This document shows, piece after piece, positions 44,867-54,744 of a stretch of DNA of 64,000 nt (positions are counted from its first letter, which is position 1; every line of letters starts with the position of its first letter). The translations under genes were made by a program, and so were the position numbers. Below the pieces are notes generated by a model, which searched no databases, was not told the DNA's origin, and worked only from the letters and a program-made list of their open reading frames with translations. The DNA comes from Sulfurospirillum cavolei (GTDB taxonomy: Bacteria > Campylobacterota > Campylobacteria > Campylobacterales > Sulfurospirillaceae): NCBI RefSeq assembly GCF_000813325.1, contig NZ_BBQE01000004.1. One strand, 5' to 3'.

Positions 44867-46084
44867 ATGCAATACCTCAACGAACAGCTACTTTTGACGT
44901 TCGAATGCGTCAGTTCCATCGGAACGTCCTTAAATTTGGAAACGATGGTTGAGCGTTTTTTACGTGTTTTTACGCGCAAAACCGGTGCGCTCGCATCGCT
45001 TTATTGGCAGTACGTTTCCGAAGAAAAAGGCTACGTCGAGCGTTGCTTTTTAGGCAAACAGGCGTTAAAACCGCTTTTCAAACGACCCGACGTGCAGAGC
45101 TCAAACGATCACATTAGCGTCCAAACGGAAGGACAAAATACTTTTTTATACGTCACGATCGATAACGACAGTATGGTTTTTCTCTTTTATTCCGATAAAA
45201 AAGACCTTGAACTGCTCTGTTCTATCGTCTCTTCGTTTCACTCCAAACTCGAAAATGCCGTGCGCGCGTGCAAAAATCACCACGACCTTTTAGCAATCAA
45301 CCAAAACTTGGAACGCCGCATCGAAGAGGAAGTGGCTAAAAACCGTGAAAAAGACAAGCACATCTTGCAACAATCCCGTCTTGCGCAAATGGGCGAAATG
45401 ATCAGCATGATCGCACACCAATGGCGTCAGCCTTTAGGCTCTATCTCCGCCGTCGCCGCATCGATCCGTCTTAAAGTTTCACTCAATCGCCTCGATACGA
45501 GCAGTGAAGAAGCCAAAGAGCAGTCTAAGGCGTTTTTGCTGGATTCGATGGGCAAGATCGAATCGTACGTGCAATTTCTAACTCACACGATCGACGATTT
45601 TCGCAATTTTTTCAAGCCCGACAAACAAAAAGAGCGCGTAAGCCTTGCCCATCTCGTCAACCGTACGCTCGACATCATCGGCAAAGCGTTGGAGATCAAC
45701 ACCATCGCGATCAAAGTCGACGTCCAAAGTTCACACGAGATTTTGACGTATGCGAGCGAAGTGACGCAAGTCATTTTAAACGTTTTGAAAAATGCCGAAG
45801 ATGTCATCAAAGAGCGTCAAATAAAATATCCGCATATTTTTATCCATATCGAAGAGCAAGAAGAGTGGCACGTTTTAAGCATCGAAGACAATGCCGGAGG
45901 CATTCCCCAACACATTCTCCCGTATATTTTCGAGCCCTATTTTTCGACCAAAAGCGAGAAAAACGGATCGGGATTGGGTCTTTACATGTCAAAAACCATC
46001 ATCGAAGAACACTGCGGCGGTATGATCTATGCCGAAAACACCCCGATCGGGGCACGTTTTATCATCAAACTCAAAGAGGAATAA
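44867..46084 (+). CDS. Soluble sensor histidine kinase with GAF-like input
   Basis: A 405-residue kinase without membrane helices. The first 140 residues look like a GAF domain ('ECVSSIGTSLNLETMVERFLRVF'), followed by a short coiled coil (about 150-170) and the kinase core: H-box 'MISMIAHQWRQPLGSIS', N-box 'NVLKNAEDVI', and G-boxes 'DNAGGIP' and 'GSGLGLYMSK'. It lies between FIST and a membrane kinase whose core is almost identical, indicating a tandem duplication with different sensors. A TTACATGTCA copy at 45982 encodes 'YMSK' of the G2 box. Confidence 0.85.
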   Translation: MQYLNEQLLLTFECVSSIGTSLNLETMVERFLRVFTRKTGALASLYWQYVSEEKGYVERCFLGKQALKPLFKRPDVQSSNDHISVQTEGQNTFLYVTIDNDSMVFLFYSDKKDLELLCSIVSSFHSKLENAVRACKNHHDLLAINQNLERRIEEEVAKNREKDKHILQQSRLAQMGEMISMIAHQWRQPLGSISAVAASIRLKVSLNRLDTSSEEAKEQSKAFLLDSMGKIESYVQFLTHTIDDFRNFFKPDKQKERVSLAHLVNRTLDIIGKALEINTIAIKVDVQSSHEILTYASEVTQVILNVLKNAEDVIKERQIKYPHIFIHIEEQEEWHVLSIEDNAGGIPQHILPYIFEPYFSTKSEKNGSGLGLYMSKTIIEEHCGGMIYAENTPIGARFIIKLKEE

Positions 46085-46087
46085 TGC

Positions 46088-48271
46088 ATGTTACGCCAAA
46101 GCTTATCGAAACTCATCCAAAAAGAGTACCTCAAATCCATTATTTTTCCTCTTCTTTTGATCGAAGCGATGCTTCTATGGGCTTACTTTTGGAGCAATGC
46201 GCACGTGAGCGAAAGCACGCAAAAAGCCTTGATCGAAGAGACGAAGATCCATATCAAAGAGATTAGCAGTCGTTCCGCCGAAATCATCAACGTTACGTTT
46301 AAAGACGTCTCGCATATGACGGCACTCTTTGCTCAAAAACATGAAACGTTTTTTGCCCGATTTGACCCTCGACATGTCGGCATTAAAAGCCAAAATTATC
46401 AACAATTGGAAAACGGCGTCATCACCAATACGCAACAAACGCCAAACGCATGTACGCTTTTTTACTCCAACGTCAAGCAAACGTCGCCGTATCGTCTTGA
46501 AAAAGCAATCGCAACCGAAGAGCTTGACGGTTTTTACAACGTCATGCTTCAAAGCAATCCGCATATTGCGCAAGTCTATTTTAACAGTTACGATTCGATG
46601 AACCGCCTTTGCCCTTTTATGCCCGACGCACTCAATCAGTACGCACACGACATTGATATTCCTAAGTACAATTTCTATTTTCTCGCCGACGAAAAGCACA
46701 ACCCTCAGAAAAAAATCGTCTGGACGGACGCTTACCTCGATCCGGCGGGTCTTGGTTGGATGATTAGCGCGATTGCGCCCGTGTACAAAGGCGACTTTTT
46801 AGAAGGAGTCGTAGGCGTCGACATTACGATCGATCAGCTGATTTCCAATATCCTCTCCCTACGTCTTCCCTATCGTTCCATGAGCCTTTTGGTCGACGAA
46901 CACGGTCACATGTTAGGTATGAGCCAAGCGTTGGAGTCTTATTTGGGGATTCACGAGCTGACTTCCCACGCCTATGATGCACCCGTAGAAAATACGATTT
47001 CAAAGCCGAAAGATTTTAACCTTTTCGACAATAAAACCAACGTCCTAGCTTCGTTTCTCACGAAAATGGTCAAAGAGAACACTCCTTTGGACGAATTTCG
47101 TTACGCCGACACCGATTTTTTGATCACGCAAAATCCCATTTCGCAAACGGGTTGGAAGCTTGTTCTTCTTTTGGATAAAGACTCTTTGTTAAAAAGCGGC
47201 AAGGACCTTAAAGCAAAAACCGACTTCATCGGTTATATCGCACTTGGTTTTATGGCGTTGTTTTATTTGGTCTTTTTATTTATTCTTATTAGCCGAGCCC
47301 AACGCTTTTCCGCGCAAATCTTAACCCCGCTTCACGAACTCATTCAAGCGACCCGAAGCCTCAAAGACAAGCTTGTTACGACCAAACTTCCGCATTCGGA
47401 CATTATCGAGCTGAACACCCTTTTGGACAACTTTTCGGTGATGAGTCACGAGCTGCAAAATTTGTACGATTCGATGGATAAAAAAATCAAAGAGGGTATC
47501 TTGGAAAATATGGAAACCCAAAAGATGATGATCTATCAATCCCGCCTTGCGCAAATGGGCGAAATGATCAGTATGATCGCACACCAATGGCGACAGCCTT
47601 TAGGCGCGATTTCAACGGTCACGGCGAGTATCAAACTCAAACAAAGCCTCAAAAAATTCGACCTGACGACCCAAGAAGGGCGCATCGCGCAAGACGAATT
47701 TTTAACGACGGCTATTGATAAGATCGAAAATTACATCCAATTTTTAACCAACACGATCGACGATTTTCGTAATTTTTTCAAACCCGACCAACGTCACGAA
47801 AAAAGCTCTTTGGCGCACATTATCGAAAAAACGCTTCGCATTATCGGGAAAAGCCTCGACGTTCACAAAATTGCCGTAGAGATCGACAACCGTTCGACAC
47901 GCGACTTTATCACGTACGAAGCGCAAGTGACGCAAGTGCTCATCAACATCTTAAAAAACGCCCAAGACGTGCTTCTTGACAAAAAAATAGAAAATGCTAC
48001 GATACGTTTGAACGCTTACGAAGAGAAAGAATTTTTTGTCATCGAGATCGAAGATAACGCCGGAGGTATTCCCGAGGCGATTATTTCCAAAGTGTTCGAT
48101 CCTTACTTTTCGACCAAAGCGGAAAAAAACGGCACGGGGCTTGGACTTTACATGTCAAAAACGATTATCGAAGAGCATTGTCACGGCATTTTAAGCGTCT
48201 GCAATACCGAACGCGGAGCGAAATTTAGCGTGAAAATTCGGGGAGAATACGATGTCCGTAGCGATCAATGA
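46088..48271 (+). CDS. Membrane sensor histidine kinase with dCache input
   Basis: A 727-residue kinase: helix 1 (about 17-37), a periplasmic double Cache domain (about 40-370, with 'VWTDAYLDPAGLGWMISAIAPVY' and 'GVVGVDITIDQL', the usual small-molecule sensing region), helix 2 (about 378-400), a HAMP-like linker, and a core with 'MISMIAHQWRQPLGAIS' and 'GTGLGLYMSKTII'. dCache domains bind amino acids, organic acids or amines. It starts 3 bases after the preceding kinase stop and overlaps the following REC-GGDEF-EAL gene by 20 bases. A TTACATGTCA copy at 48148 occupies the same codons as in the previous kinase. Confidence 0.88.
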   Translation: MLRQSLSKLIQKEYLKSIIFPLLLIEAMLLWAYFWSNAHVSESTQKALIEETKIHIKEISSRSAEIINVTFKDVSHMTALFAQKHETFFARFDPRHVGIKSQNYQQLENGVITNTQQTPNACTLFYSNVKQTSPYRLEKAIATEELDGFYNVMLQSNPHIAQVYFNSYDSMNRLCPFMPDALNQYAHDIDIPKYNFYFLADEKHNPQKKIVWTDAYLDPAGLGWMISAIAPVYKGDFLEGVVGVDITIDQLISNILSLRLPYRSMSLLVDEHGHMLGMSQALESYLGIHELTSHAYDAPVENTISKPKDFNLFDNKTNVLASFLTKMVKENTPLDEFRYADTDFLITQNPISQTGWKLVLLLDKDSLLKSGKDLKAKTDFIGYIALGFMALFYLVFLFILISRAQRFSAQILTPLHELIQATRSLKDKLVTTKLPHSDIIELNTLLDNFSVMSHELQNLYDSMDKKIKEGILENMETQKMMIYQSRLAQMGEMISMIAHQWRQPLGAISTVTASIKLKQSLKKFDLTTQEGRIAQDEFLTTAIDKIENYIQFLTNTIDDFRNFFKPDQRHEKSSLAHIIEKTLRIIGKSLDVHKIAVEIDNRSTRDFITYEAQVTQVLINILKNAQDVLLDKKIENATIRLNAYEEKEFFVIEIEDNAGGIPEAIISKVFDPYFSTKAEKNGTGLGLYMSKTIIEEHCHGILSVCNTERGAKFSVKIRGEYDVRSDQ

Positions 48272-49991
48272 GCTTTTAACGCTCACGTCTCATTTACGCG
48301 TTTTATACGTCGAAGACGATGCGATATTACGTGAAAACACCGTCGCGCTTTTAAGCGATCTCTTCGCCTCCATCGACGAAGCAAGCAACGGACAAGAAGC
48401 ATACGCGCGTTATCAAGAACAACCCGACATGTACGATATTTTAATTACGGATTTAAATATGCCGCATATGAACGGTATGGAACTCATCAAGCGTGTTCAA
48501 GAGCTCAATCCGTTTCAGCTCATCGTCGTCGTCTCGGCACACAACGAAACCGAGTATTTTTTAGAGAGTATCCGTAACAACGTCAACGGGTATATCCTAA
48601 AACCGATCGATTTTGAACAGCTTTTAGACACGCTCTACAAAGTCTCGTTGCTCGTCAAAGAGCGCAAAGAGAATATTCAAAATAAAGAAAAACTCGAAGC
48701 CTTGCTCCAAGAACAGCACCAAAAGCTGGAGCAAAACGATCAAATCGTGCATGAGTTTTTAACGCTCGACAAGGTGACGAAACTCCAAAACGCCACGATG
48801 CTCTACACGTTTTTGGACCGTTTTTTACAAGACCACGCGCTCACCGTTATGCTTTACAACATCGATGATTTTAGCTTTATCAATCAAACCTACGGTGTCG
48901 ATTTTGCGGACGAAGTTTTATACAAAGTCGGTGAATTTCTGCGCTATAACCTCGCAAAAGACGTTCATCTGTATCGCTACAATTCCGACGAATTCGTCAT
49001 TCTCTTCGATCCCGATCTGCTCAGCCCCGAGCTTTTTGCGATTCAGATTCAAACTTTTTTTAGAGAAACCCCCGTCGGAGAGATCAACAATCGCCCGATC
49101 TACGTGACGCTTTCGTGCGGTATCGCGACGTCTCGGAACCCCACATTATTGCTCTCCAACGCGCGTATCGCCTTGCGCGAAGCTAAGATGCGCGGTATTC
49201 CGAGCCAGTACAACGTCTACAACGCAAGCGATCCTTTCTTAAAACGCTCCGAAGTCGAAACGACGTGGATTCAAAAGTTTCGCTTAGCCTTGGAAGAAGA
49301 CCGCGTTATTCCCTATTTTCAACCCATTATCGACAATCAAACGGAAAAAATCGCCAAATACGAATGCCTCGCCCGCATCGAGGACGACGGTGAAGTTATT
49401 TCGCCATCGCACTTTTTGGAAGCGGCGCGAAGAAGCGGTTTGATGAGTAACCTAACCCGTATGATGATTAACAAATCGTTCAAAAGTTTCGCGGATCAGA
49501 GCATCGAATTTTCGCTGAACATCACCAACGAAGATTTACTCGACGACACCTTCATCGACTTCTTACATGTCAAGCAAGCCCAATACCGTATCGACCCGCA
49601 TTGCGTCATTTTCGAAATTTTGGAAGACATTATTTTAAGCGACCTGAATAAAATGCCGCTTAAAAACCTTCACGTCCTCAAAGCTATGGGATACCGTTTG
49701 GCGTTAGACGATTTCGGAAGCGACCGCTCAAACCTCAACCGTTTGGACAATATCGGCGTTCAATTTCTCAAAATCGACGGACAGTTTGTTTTAGGCATCG
49801 ACCAAAATTTGCGCAATCAAAATATCGTCGAAACGATTACTGCGATGGCACATAAAATGAACGTTCAAGTGATTGCGGAATTTGTCTCGACACGTGAGGA
49901 ATACGAAACAATCAAGCGTTTGGGCGTGGACTTTTCGCAAGGTTTCTTTTTCGAAGCACCGGCACATTTCCCTAAGCCGTCTTCGTGTTGA
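48252..49991 (+). CDS. REC-GGDEF-EAL response regulator (probable c-di-GMP phosphodiesterase)
   Basis: A 579-residue protein: receiver (about 15-130, phospho-Asp in 'LITDLNMP'), coiled coil, a GGDEF domain whose signature is degenerate ('YNSDEFVILF'), and a C-terminal EAL domain. The EAL signature is 'ECLAR' in place of EALLR; the downstream residues 'NITNEDL', 'EILED', 'LDDFGS', 'LKIDG' and 'AEFV' and the final 'SQG' look preserved. It is therefore more likely to break down than make c-di-GMP, under control of the two upstream kinases. Its 3' end overlaps a convergent regulator gene by 20 bases. TTACATGTCA at 49563. Confidence 0.87.
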   Translation: MSVAINELLTLTSHLRVLYVEDDAILRENTVALLSDLFASIDEASNGQEAYARYQEQPDMYDILITDLNMPHMNGMELIKRVQELNPFQLIVVVSAHNETEYFLESIRNNVNGYILKPIDFEQLLDTLYKVSLLVKERKENIQNKEKLEALLQEQHQKLEQNDQIVHEFLTLDKVTKLQNATMLYTFLDRFLQDHALTVMLYNIDDFSFINQTYGVDFADEVLYKVGEFLRYNLAKDVHLYRYNSDEFVILFDPDLLSPELFAIQIQTFFRETPVGEINNRPIYVTLSCGIATSRNPTLLLSNARIALREAKMRGIPSQYNVYNASDPFLKRSEVETTWIQKFRLALEEDRVIPYFQPIIDNQTEKIAKYECLARIEDDGEVISPSHFLEAARRSGLMSNLTRMMINKSFKSFADQSIEFSLNITNEDLLDDTFIDFLHVKQAQYRIDPHCVIFEILEDIILSDLNKMPLKNLHVLKAMGYRLALDDFGSDRSNLNRLDNIGVQFLKIDGQFVLGIDQNLRNQNIVETITAMAHKMNVQVIAEFVSTREEYETIKRLGVDFSQGFFFEAPAHFPKPSSC

Positions 49992-50670
49992 GTTTGTACC
50001 CTCTGTTTTTCAAGTTGACGATCGAGTTTTCATACCCGAGTTTGTCGCGTAAACGCTTGACCAAAGCGCGAAGCGTGGAACTGTTGACCTCTTCGCTTTG
50101 CCAAACGACATGGGCGATCTGCTCGTTGCGAACAAACGCATCGGCATGCTTAACCAAAATATAAAGCAACGCCTCTTCTTTTGCGGTTAGCGTCTCCAAA
50201 ACATCGTTGACATGTAAGGTGCGCTCGTTCATCGAAAAAACGACGCATGGGTGTAACACGACAAGATCGCTTGTCGGAACGCTTTGAGGTTTTTGCCCGC
50301 AAAGATGGGCGGTAACTTTGATCATCGTGTTGATTAAATGTTGCGAATCGAAAGGCTTCGTTAAAAAGCTAAAAATCCCCAAATCGATACTTTTTAGAAA
50401 ATAATCGGTCTCTTTGTACGCCGAAATGACGATTACCGTTTGCGTAGGATTTTTCTTTTTAATCTTTTCAATCAAATGAAGCCCGTTTTGTTGGGGAAGC
50501 TGAATATCGGTAATGACCAAATCGTACGTGCGGGTTAGGTAATGCGCATAAGCGTCTTCCGCCGATGCAAAGGCATCGATCGTATCGAAGAAATCTCCTA
50601 AAAAAAGGCACAATTCCTCATTAAGCGCGGTATCGTCTTCAACGAGGAGTAACGACAGTGAATGACGCAC
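49972..50670 (-). CDS. OmpR-family response regulator
   Basis: A 232-residue regulator. I choose the GTG at 50670, with AAAGGG 6 bases upstream, over the TTG 18 bases earlier. Receiver: acidic 'VEDDTA', phospho-Asp in 'VITDIQLP', Lys in 'FLTKPFD'. C-terminal winged helix: 'LTAKEEALLYILVKHADAFVRNEQI' and 'LRALVKRLRDKLG'. It is transcribed against the kinase operon and divergently from the REC-PAS gene. It may be the DNA-binding output of the cluster. A TGACATGTAA copy lies at 50208. Confidence 0.85.
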   Translation of the reverse strand: MRHSLSLLLVEDDTALNEELCLFLGDFFDTIDAFASAEDAYAHYLTRTYDLVITDIQLPQQNGLHLIEKIKKKNPTQTVIVISAYKETDYFLKSIDLGIFSFLTKPFDSQHLINTMIKVTAHLCGQKPQSVPTSDLVVLHPCVVFSMNERTLHVNDVLETLTAKEEALLYILVKHADAFVRNEQIAHVVWQSEEVNSSTLRALVKRLRDKLGYENSIVNLKNRGYKLNTKTA

Positions 50671-50785
50671 GATGTTCCCTTTAGGCAATTTTTGGGAGTA
50701 ATTTTGGGTTAGTATAGCAAAAAATACAACTCAAATACAACGCTTACGTTATATAATAGTCCCATCAAACGATGCGGAGAGCTTT

Positions 50786-52072
50786 ATGGAAAATGCGATT
50801 GATCAACTCATTGCTTGGAGCAAGGATCTGGATGTTTTGTATGTCGAAGACGACGTTGCCTTGCGCGAAGAAGTTAGCCTCTTTTTAAGCGACATCTTCA
50901 GCCGAGTCGATTTGGCGAGTAACGGCGAAGAAGGATTGCAAAAGCTCGCAAAAAACCGATACCATTTAGTCATTACCGACATTCGTATGCCCGTAATGGA
51001 CGGCATCGAAATGATCGAGAAAATCAAAGAGCTTTATCCCGAACAACCCGTCTTGGTGACCTCCGCACACAACGAAATCGATTACCTCGTCAAGCTCATC
51101 AATCTCGGAGTCGATAATTTTATTACCAAACCGCTGCAAAGCGAACAAATTTTCAAAGTTTTGCATAAAATCGTCGAGCATATACACCACAAAAAGGAGT
51201 TACGGAAAATCGAACACGATTTACGCGAAGCTCACGCCCAGTTAGAAAAACTAACCCAAATGCAATCGCGCTCTTTGGATTTGAAAAATGCCGTTTTAAA
51301 AGCCTACAAAGAAGCCCTCGATAAAGCGACCATCGTCTCAACAACCGATAAATTCGGCGTTATTAACGACGTTAACGAAAATTTTTGCCAAGCTACGGGT
51401 TACGGAGAAGAGGAGATCGTCGGTAAAACGCACCAGCTGATAGGACATCCCTCGACCGATAAAAAAACCTATGCCGATTTGTGGAAAACGGTCTTAGCCA
51501 AACAAACGTGGCAAGGGCTGCTCATCAACCAAACGCGCACACTTTCGCCTCTGTATCATTACACGACCGTCGTTCCCATTTTAGATGCCAAAGGCGACAT
51601 TAGCGAATTGATCTGGATTGTGCAAGATTTGACCGAACTGCATCGCATTCAAGAAGCAAAAAACCAAGCTTCTTTGGATATTGCCTTAAGCCTCAAAGAA
51701 GACGAATTTTTAAAACAACTGCCTTTTGCCGCGGCGATGCTAGACGAAACATTTCGATGCGAACGTTACAACGCCTCTTTTGAAACACTGGCGATGAACC
51801 ACGTCAAAGAAGAGACGTTCGTCACGTTGACGCAAAAAAATCTTTTCCTCAAAGAACTCGTCTATTTTGAAGAAATGGACTATTTTCAAACTCTATCCGA
51901 CATCTTCGATAAGTTTCCCTACGAAGGAGACATCACGTTCAAAGGAACGATCCAAACGATCGATCATATGCAAGAAGTTCTCGTCAAAATTACACCTTAT
52001 GCGACGCATTATCTTATCAGCGTTATTCCCCAAGAGGATTTTGAACTATGCTGCCAAGTTCTAGGGAAATAA
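50786..52072 (+). CDS. REC-PAS signalling protein
   Basis: A 428-residue protein with a receiver domain (residues about 15-130; 'VITDIRMPVMDG', 'FITKPLQ'), a coiled coil (about 135-180) and a PAS domain ('VSTTDKFGVINDVNENFCQATGYGEEEIVGKTHQLIGHPST'). The last 130 residues may form another PAS-like fold ('LPFAAAMLDETFRCERYNASFETLAM'). There is no catalytic output, so it probably relays signals by protein contact. GGAGAG precedes the ATG. Its 3' end overlaps the beta-propeller gene by 25 bases, which couples the two. Confidence 0.82.
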   Translation: MENAIDQLIAWSKDLDVLYVEDDVALREEVSLFLSDIFSRVDLASNGEEGLQKLAKNRYHLVITDIRMPVMDGIEMIEKIKELYPEQPVLVTSAHNEIDYLVKLINLGVDNFITKPLQSEQIFKVLHKIVEHIHHKKELRKIEHDLREAHAQLEKLTQMQSRSLDLKNAVLKAYKEALDKATIVSTTDKFGVINDVNENFCQATGYGEEEIVGKTHQLIGHPSTDKKTYADLWKTVLAKQTWQGLLINQTRTLSPLYHYTTVVPILDAKGDISELIWIVQDLTELHRIQEAKNQASLDIALSLKEDEFLKQLPFAAAMLDETFRCERYNASFETLAMNHVKEETFVTLTQKNLFLKELVYFEEMDYFQTLSDIFDKFPYEGDITFKGTIQTIDHMQEVLVKITPYATHYLISVIPQEDFELCCQVLGK

Positions 52073-54177
52073 TTTTACACAGCGCCGTTTCGCGTATGCA
52101 TTTGGCGCAAGACGACATGTCGCTTCAACTCATCGACAACGACTGCCGTCTGCACAAAATCGATCTCGAATCGCTTAAGATCACGAAAAGTACGTCCTTA
52201 TCGCATCTTTACGAACACGATCTTTTCGATTATTACCGTCGTCCGTTTGCGATTACGCAACACTTAGCCTACATCTCTTTCTCACAAAAAGGGGTAGAGC
52301 ACCTCGTCGAGGTAGATTCGAAAATTTTGCCGATTTTTACGTTTTCGTACAATAAAAACGAGCAGGTCAGCAAAGCGGCATTTAGCGAAAACGGAAACTA
52401 TCTGATCACCGGTAACGAACACGGGCGCGCTTACGTCGTCTCAACCTTGGACGGAAGTTTACAGGCCGATTTACCGATCAGCAGCGACGTCATCAGCGCG
52501 GTGGAAGTTTCCGAAACCTATCGGCTAGCGGCACGCGCTTCGTTTACCAAAGAACTGGTCGTGTACAAACTCAACACGCGCAGCGTCATTTTCGAACAAA
52601 AGCTCGATGCCGTCATCGAAATGATGCTTTTTTTAGACGATCGCTATCTTTTGGCGATTACCCGTAATTCCAAACTGCTCAAAATCGACCTTTACCTGCA
52701 AAAAATCGAAAAAGAATTACTCCTCGATACGGTCTTGTGGCCTTCGGTATTTATTCTTTCGCACAGTCAAAAATTTCTCTACGTCGGCACGCGCGAGTCG
52801 GTTCTTTTTGCGATTCACGTTAAAACCTTGGAAATTTTATACCATGTCAATCTTCCCTACCAAGGCATTACGACGCTTGCTCGCAGTAAAAAGTATTTTA
52901 TCATCGGCTTCAAAACGGGCGAAGTCGTTTTTTACAACCACCGCGAATTTGAAACGGAGTTTATCAACCACATTCGTTTGCGCCAAATCAAAGAAGCTTC
53001 CTTGCTTTTCAATAAAAATATCTTTTTGATGACGCATCGCGAAACCAAAAAAATCTACGAGTTTTGGGAAGAAGAGAAAAAAACGATTATGGAGCTTTTG
53101 GCGCGCGGCGAAATCGAAGGAGCGCAACACATAGCCGAACCTTACCTTTTCCATCCCAAATGCAAATTGGAATTTACCGATCTTTCCCTCCTTCAGCCCG
53201 ATCTGATGAGCCTACACCGCTATATTCGCAGTTTTCATTTTGCACTGGCCTATCAGTTGGTCAAACTAAAACCCACATTGAAAAAAAGCTCTTTATACGC
53301 CACGATGGAAGCGTTATGGACGAAAAGTTTCCAAAAAGCGCAAATTTTACTGGCACGAGAACCTATCCATAACAAAGAGAGTGCTAAAGAGGCGTTGCAT
53401 CTTTTTGAGGACGTCGAAGAGAAGCAATCCATCATCGAAAATATGCTCAAACGTTCCGGTATTTTTACGCTCGCCGAAAATGCCGCTAAAGAGAAAAATT
53501 TTGCCTTCTACTTTAAGCTGGTCGCACAAAATCTCTTTTTAGAGTATACGCCGCTGTATCAAAAAGTGTTGCAAATTGCCGAACGCTTGCAACACGAAAT
53601 CAACGTCTCGTTGGAAAACCGTTTTTTTGATCAAGCCCTTACTTTAGCCGATATTTTACACCAATTTAGCCCCTATCGTCATCAAGCCAATCGCCTCAAA
53701 GAGGTTTCCAAAGCACTGATGATTCTCGAAGAGCACCTTGAACATCATCGTCTTTTTGAAGCCGTTAAGCTTCAAGAGCAATACCGTTTACAGTCCAATT
53801 ACGCGCCGATCGTTGCTTTGGAGCAACTCAAAATCGCCTTCCAAGAAGAGCAAAACCGATTGCTTAGTACCAAACACTACGGTGCCGTTTATGCCAATAT
53901 CTTGCCGTATATGAGCCTCACGGTCTGTCGGCAAAACGTCGCCAATATCATGCGTCAATACTACATGTCGCAACTCGAAGACGCGATCGCCGACACGAGC
54001 TCTTCGATCGACTGGGAAAAAACGTTTTTGGAATATTGCCGTTTTTTCCCGATGGATAAAATTTTAGTCGAATTTGCAAAACGTCACCTAAAAATAGACG
54101 TTTTACAACGTATATCCGCGATTACGAGAACCGAAGAAGCGCCACAGTATCCCAAGACGATCGTGTGTAGCGCATAA
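52048..54177 (+). CDS. Beta-propeller (WD40-like) protein with helical C-terminus
   Basis: A 709-residue soluble protein. The first 330 residues show repeated beta-propeller blades ('AAFSENGNYLITGNEHGRAYVVSTLDG', 'VFILSHSQKFLYVGTRESVLFAIHVKTLEILYHV', and 'YFIIGFKTGEVVFYNHREFE'); the rest is helical, possibly TPR- or coiled-coil-like. I recognise no named family, although such proteins occur in Campylobacterota signalling clusters. Co-translation with REC-PAS suggests a scaffold that joins a receiver output to another machine. No enzyme motif is seen. Confidence 0.65.
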   Translation: MLPSSREIILHSAVSRMHLAQDDMSLQLIDNDCRLHKIDLESLKITKSTSLSHLYEHDLFDYYRRPFAITQHLAYISFSQKGVEHLVEVDSKILPIFTFSYNKNEQVSKAAFSENGNYLITGNEHGRAYVVSTLDGSLQADLPISSDVISAVEVSETYRLAARASFTKELVVYKLNTRSVIFEQKLDAVIEMMLFLDDRYLLAITRNSKLLKIDLYLQKIEKELLLDTVLWPSVFILSHSQKFLYVGTRESVLFAIHVKTLEILYHVNLPYQGITTLARSKKYFIIGFKTGEVVFYNHREFETEFINHIRLRQIKEASLLFNKNIFLMTHRETKKIYEFWEEEKKTIMELLARGEIEGAQHIAEPYLFHPKCKLEFTDLSLLQPDLMSLHRYIRSFHFALAYQLVKLKPTLKKSSLYATMEALWTKSFQKAQILLAREPIHNKESAKEALHLFEDVEEKQSIIENMLKRSGIFTLAENAAKEKNFAFYFKLVAQNLFLEYTPLYQKVLQIAERLQHEINVSLENRFFDQALTLADILHQFSPYRHQANRLKEVSKALMILEEHLEHHRLFEAVKLQEQYRLQSNYAPIVALEQLKIAFQEEQNRLLSTKHYGAVYANILPYMSLTVCRQNVANIMRQYYMSQLEDAIADTSSSIDWEKTFLEYCRFFPMDKILVEFAKRHLKIDVLQRISAITRTEEAPQYPKTIVCSA

Positions 54178-54199
54178 GCATATCAGAGCATAAATTTGT

Positions 54200-54205
54200 T
54201 ATAAT
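54200..54205 (+). promoter_or_regulatory. -10 element of ppiB promoter
   Basis: A perfect TATAAT in AT-rich DNA 37 bases before the ATG of ppiB, with AAAGGA as ribosome-binding site between. No clear -35 is seen. Confidence 0.6.
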
Positions 54206-54242
54206 AAATCTTTACATAATCTTACTTCACTAAAGGACACCT

Positions 54243-54737
54243 ATGTCGGGACTTAAAACCTACGACTACACGCAAGAACAACGCGCGGCATTTGCTTACG
54301 CGATTATTACGACCGAAAAAGGGAAAATCGTGTTAAAGCTCAATACGGAAGAGACGCCCAACACCGTCGCCAATTTTGCGACGCTCGCCAACGATAAATT
54401 TTACGACGGACTTACGTTTCATCGCGTCATTAAAAACTTTATGGCACAAGGCGGTTGCCCTAACGGTCGCGGTACGGGCGGTCCTGGTTGGTCGATTGCC
54501 TGCGAGTGTAAAGGACAAAAAAGCAAACACAAACGAGGCGTCATTTCTATGGCACATGCAGGTCCAAACACCGGCGGCAGTCAGTTTTTTATCTGCTTCG
54601 TCGACTGCCCACATCTTGATGGCGTGCATACGGTTTTCGGCGGGATCGAAAAAGACGACAAAGAGAGTTTTAAAACGCTCGACGGTATCGCACAAAACGA
54701 TAAAATCGTCTCAATCGAAATCAAAGAGAAGCTCTAA
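54243..54737 (+). CDS. ppiB: Cyclophilin-type peptidyl-prolyl isomerase
   Basis: A 164-residue cytoplasmic cyclophilin: 'TPNTVANFATLANDKFYDGLTFHRVIKNFMAQGG', catalytic Arg in 'FHRV', and 'GVISMAHAGPNTGGSQFFICF' for the substrate pocket. There is no signal peptide, so it assists folding in the cytosol. It is monocistronic: its own -10 box lies in front and a hairpin built from two iterated-motif copies lies directly behind. Confidence 0.93.
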   Translation: MSGLKTYDYTQEQRAAFAYAIITTEKGKIVLKLNTEETPNTVANFATLANDKFYDGLTFHRVIKNFMAQGGCPNGRGTGGPGWSIACECKGQKSKHKRGVISMAHAGPNTGGSQFFICFVDCPHLDGVHTVFGGIEKDDKESFKTLDGIAQNDKIVSIEIKEKL

Positions 54738-54744
54738 CTCTTTC

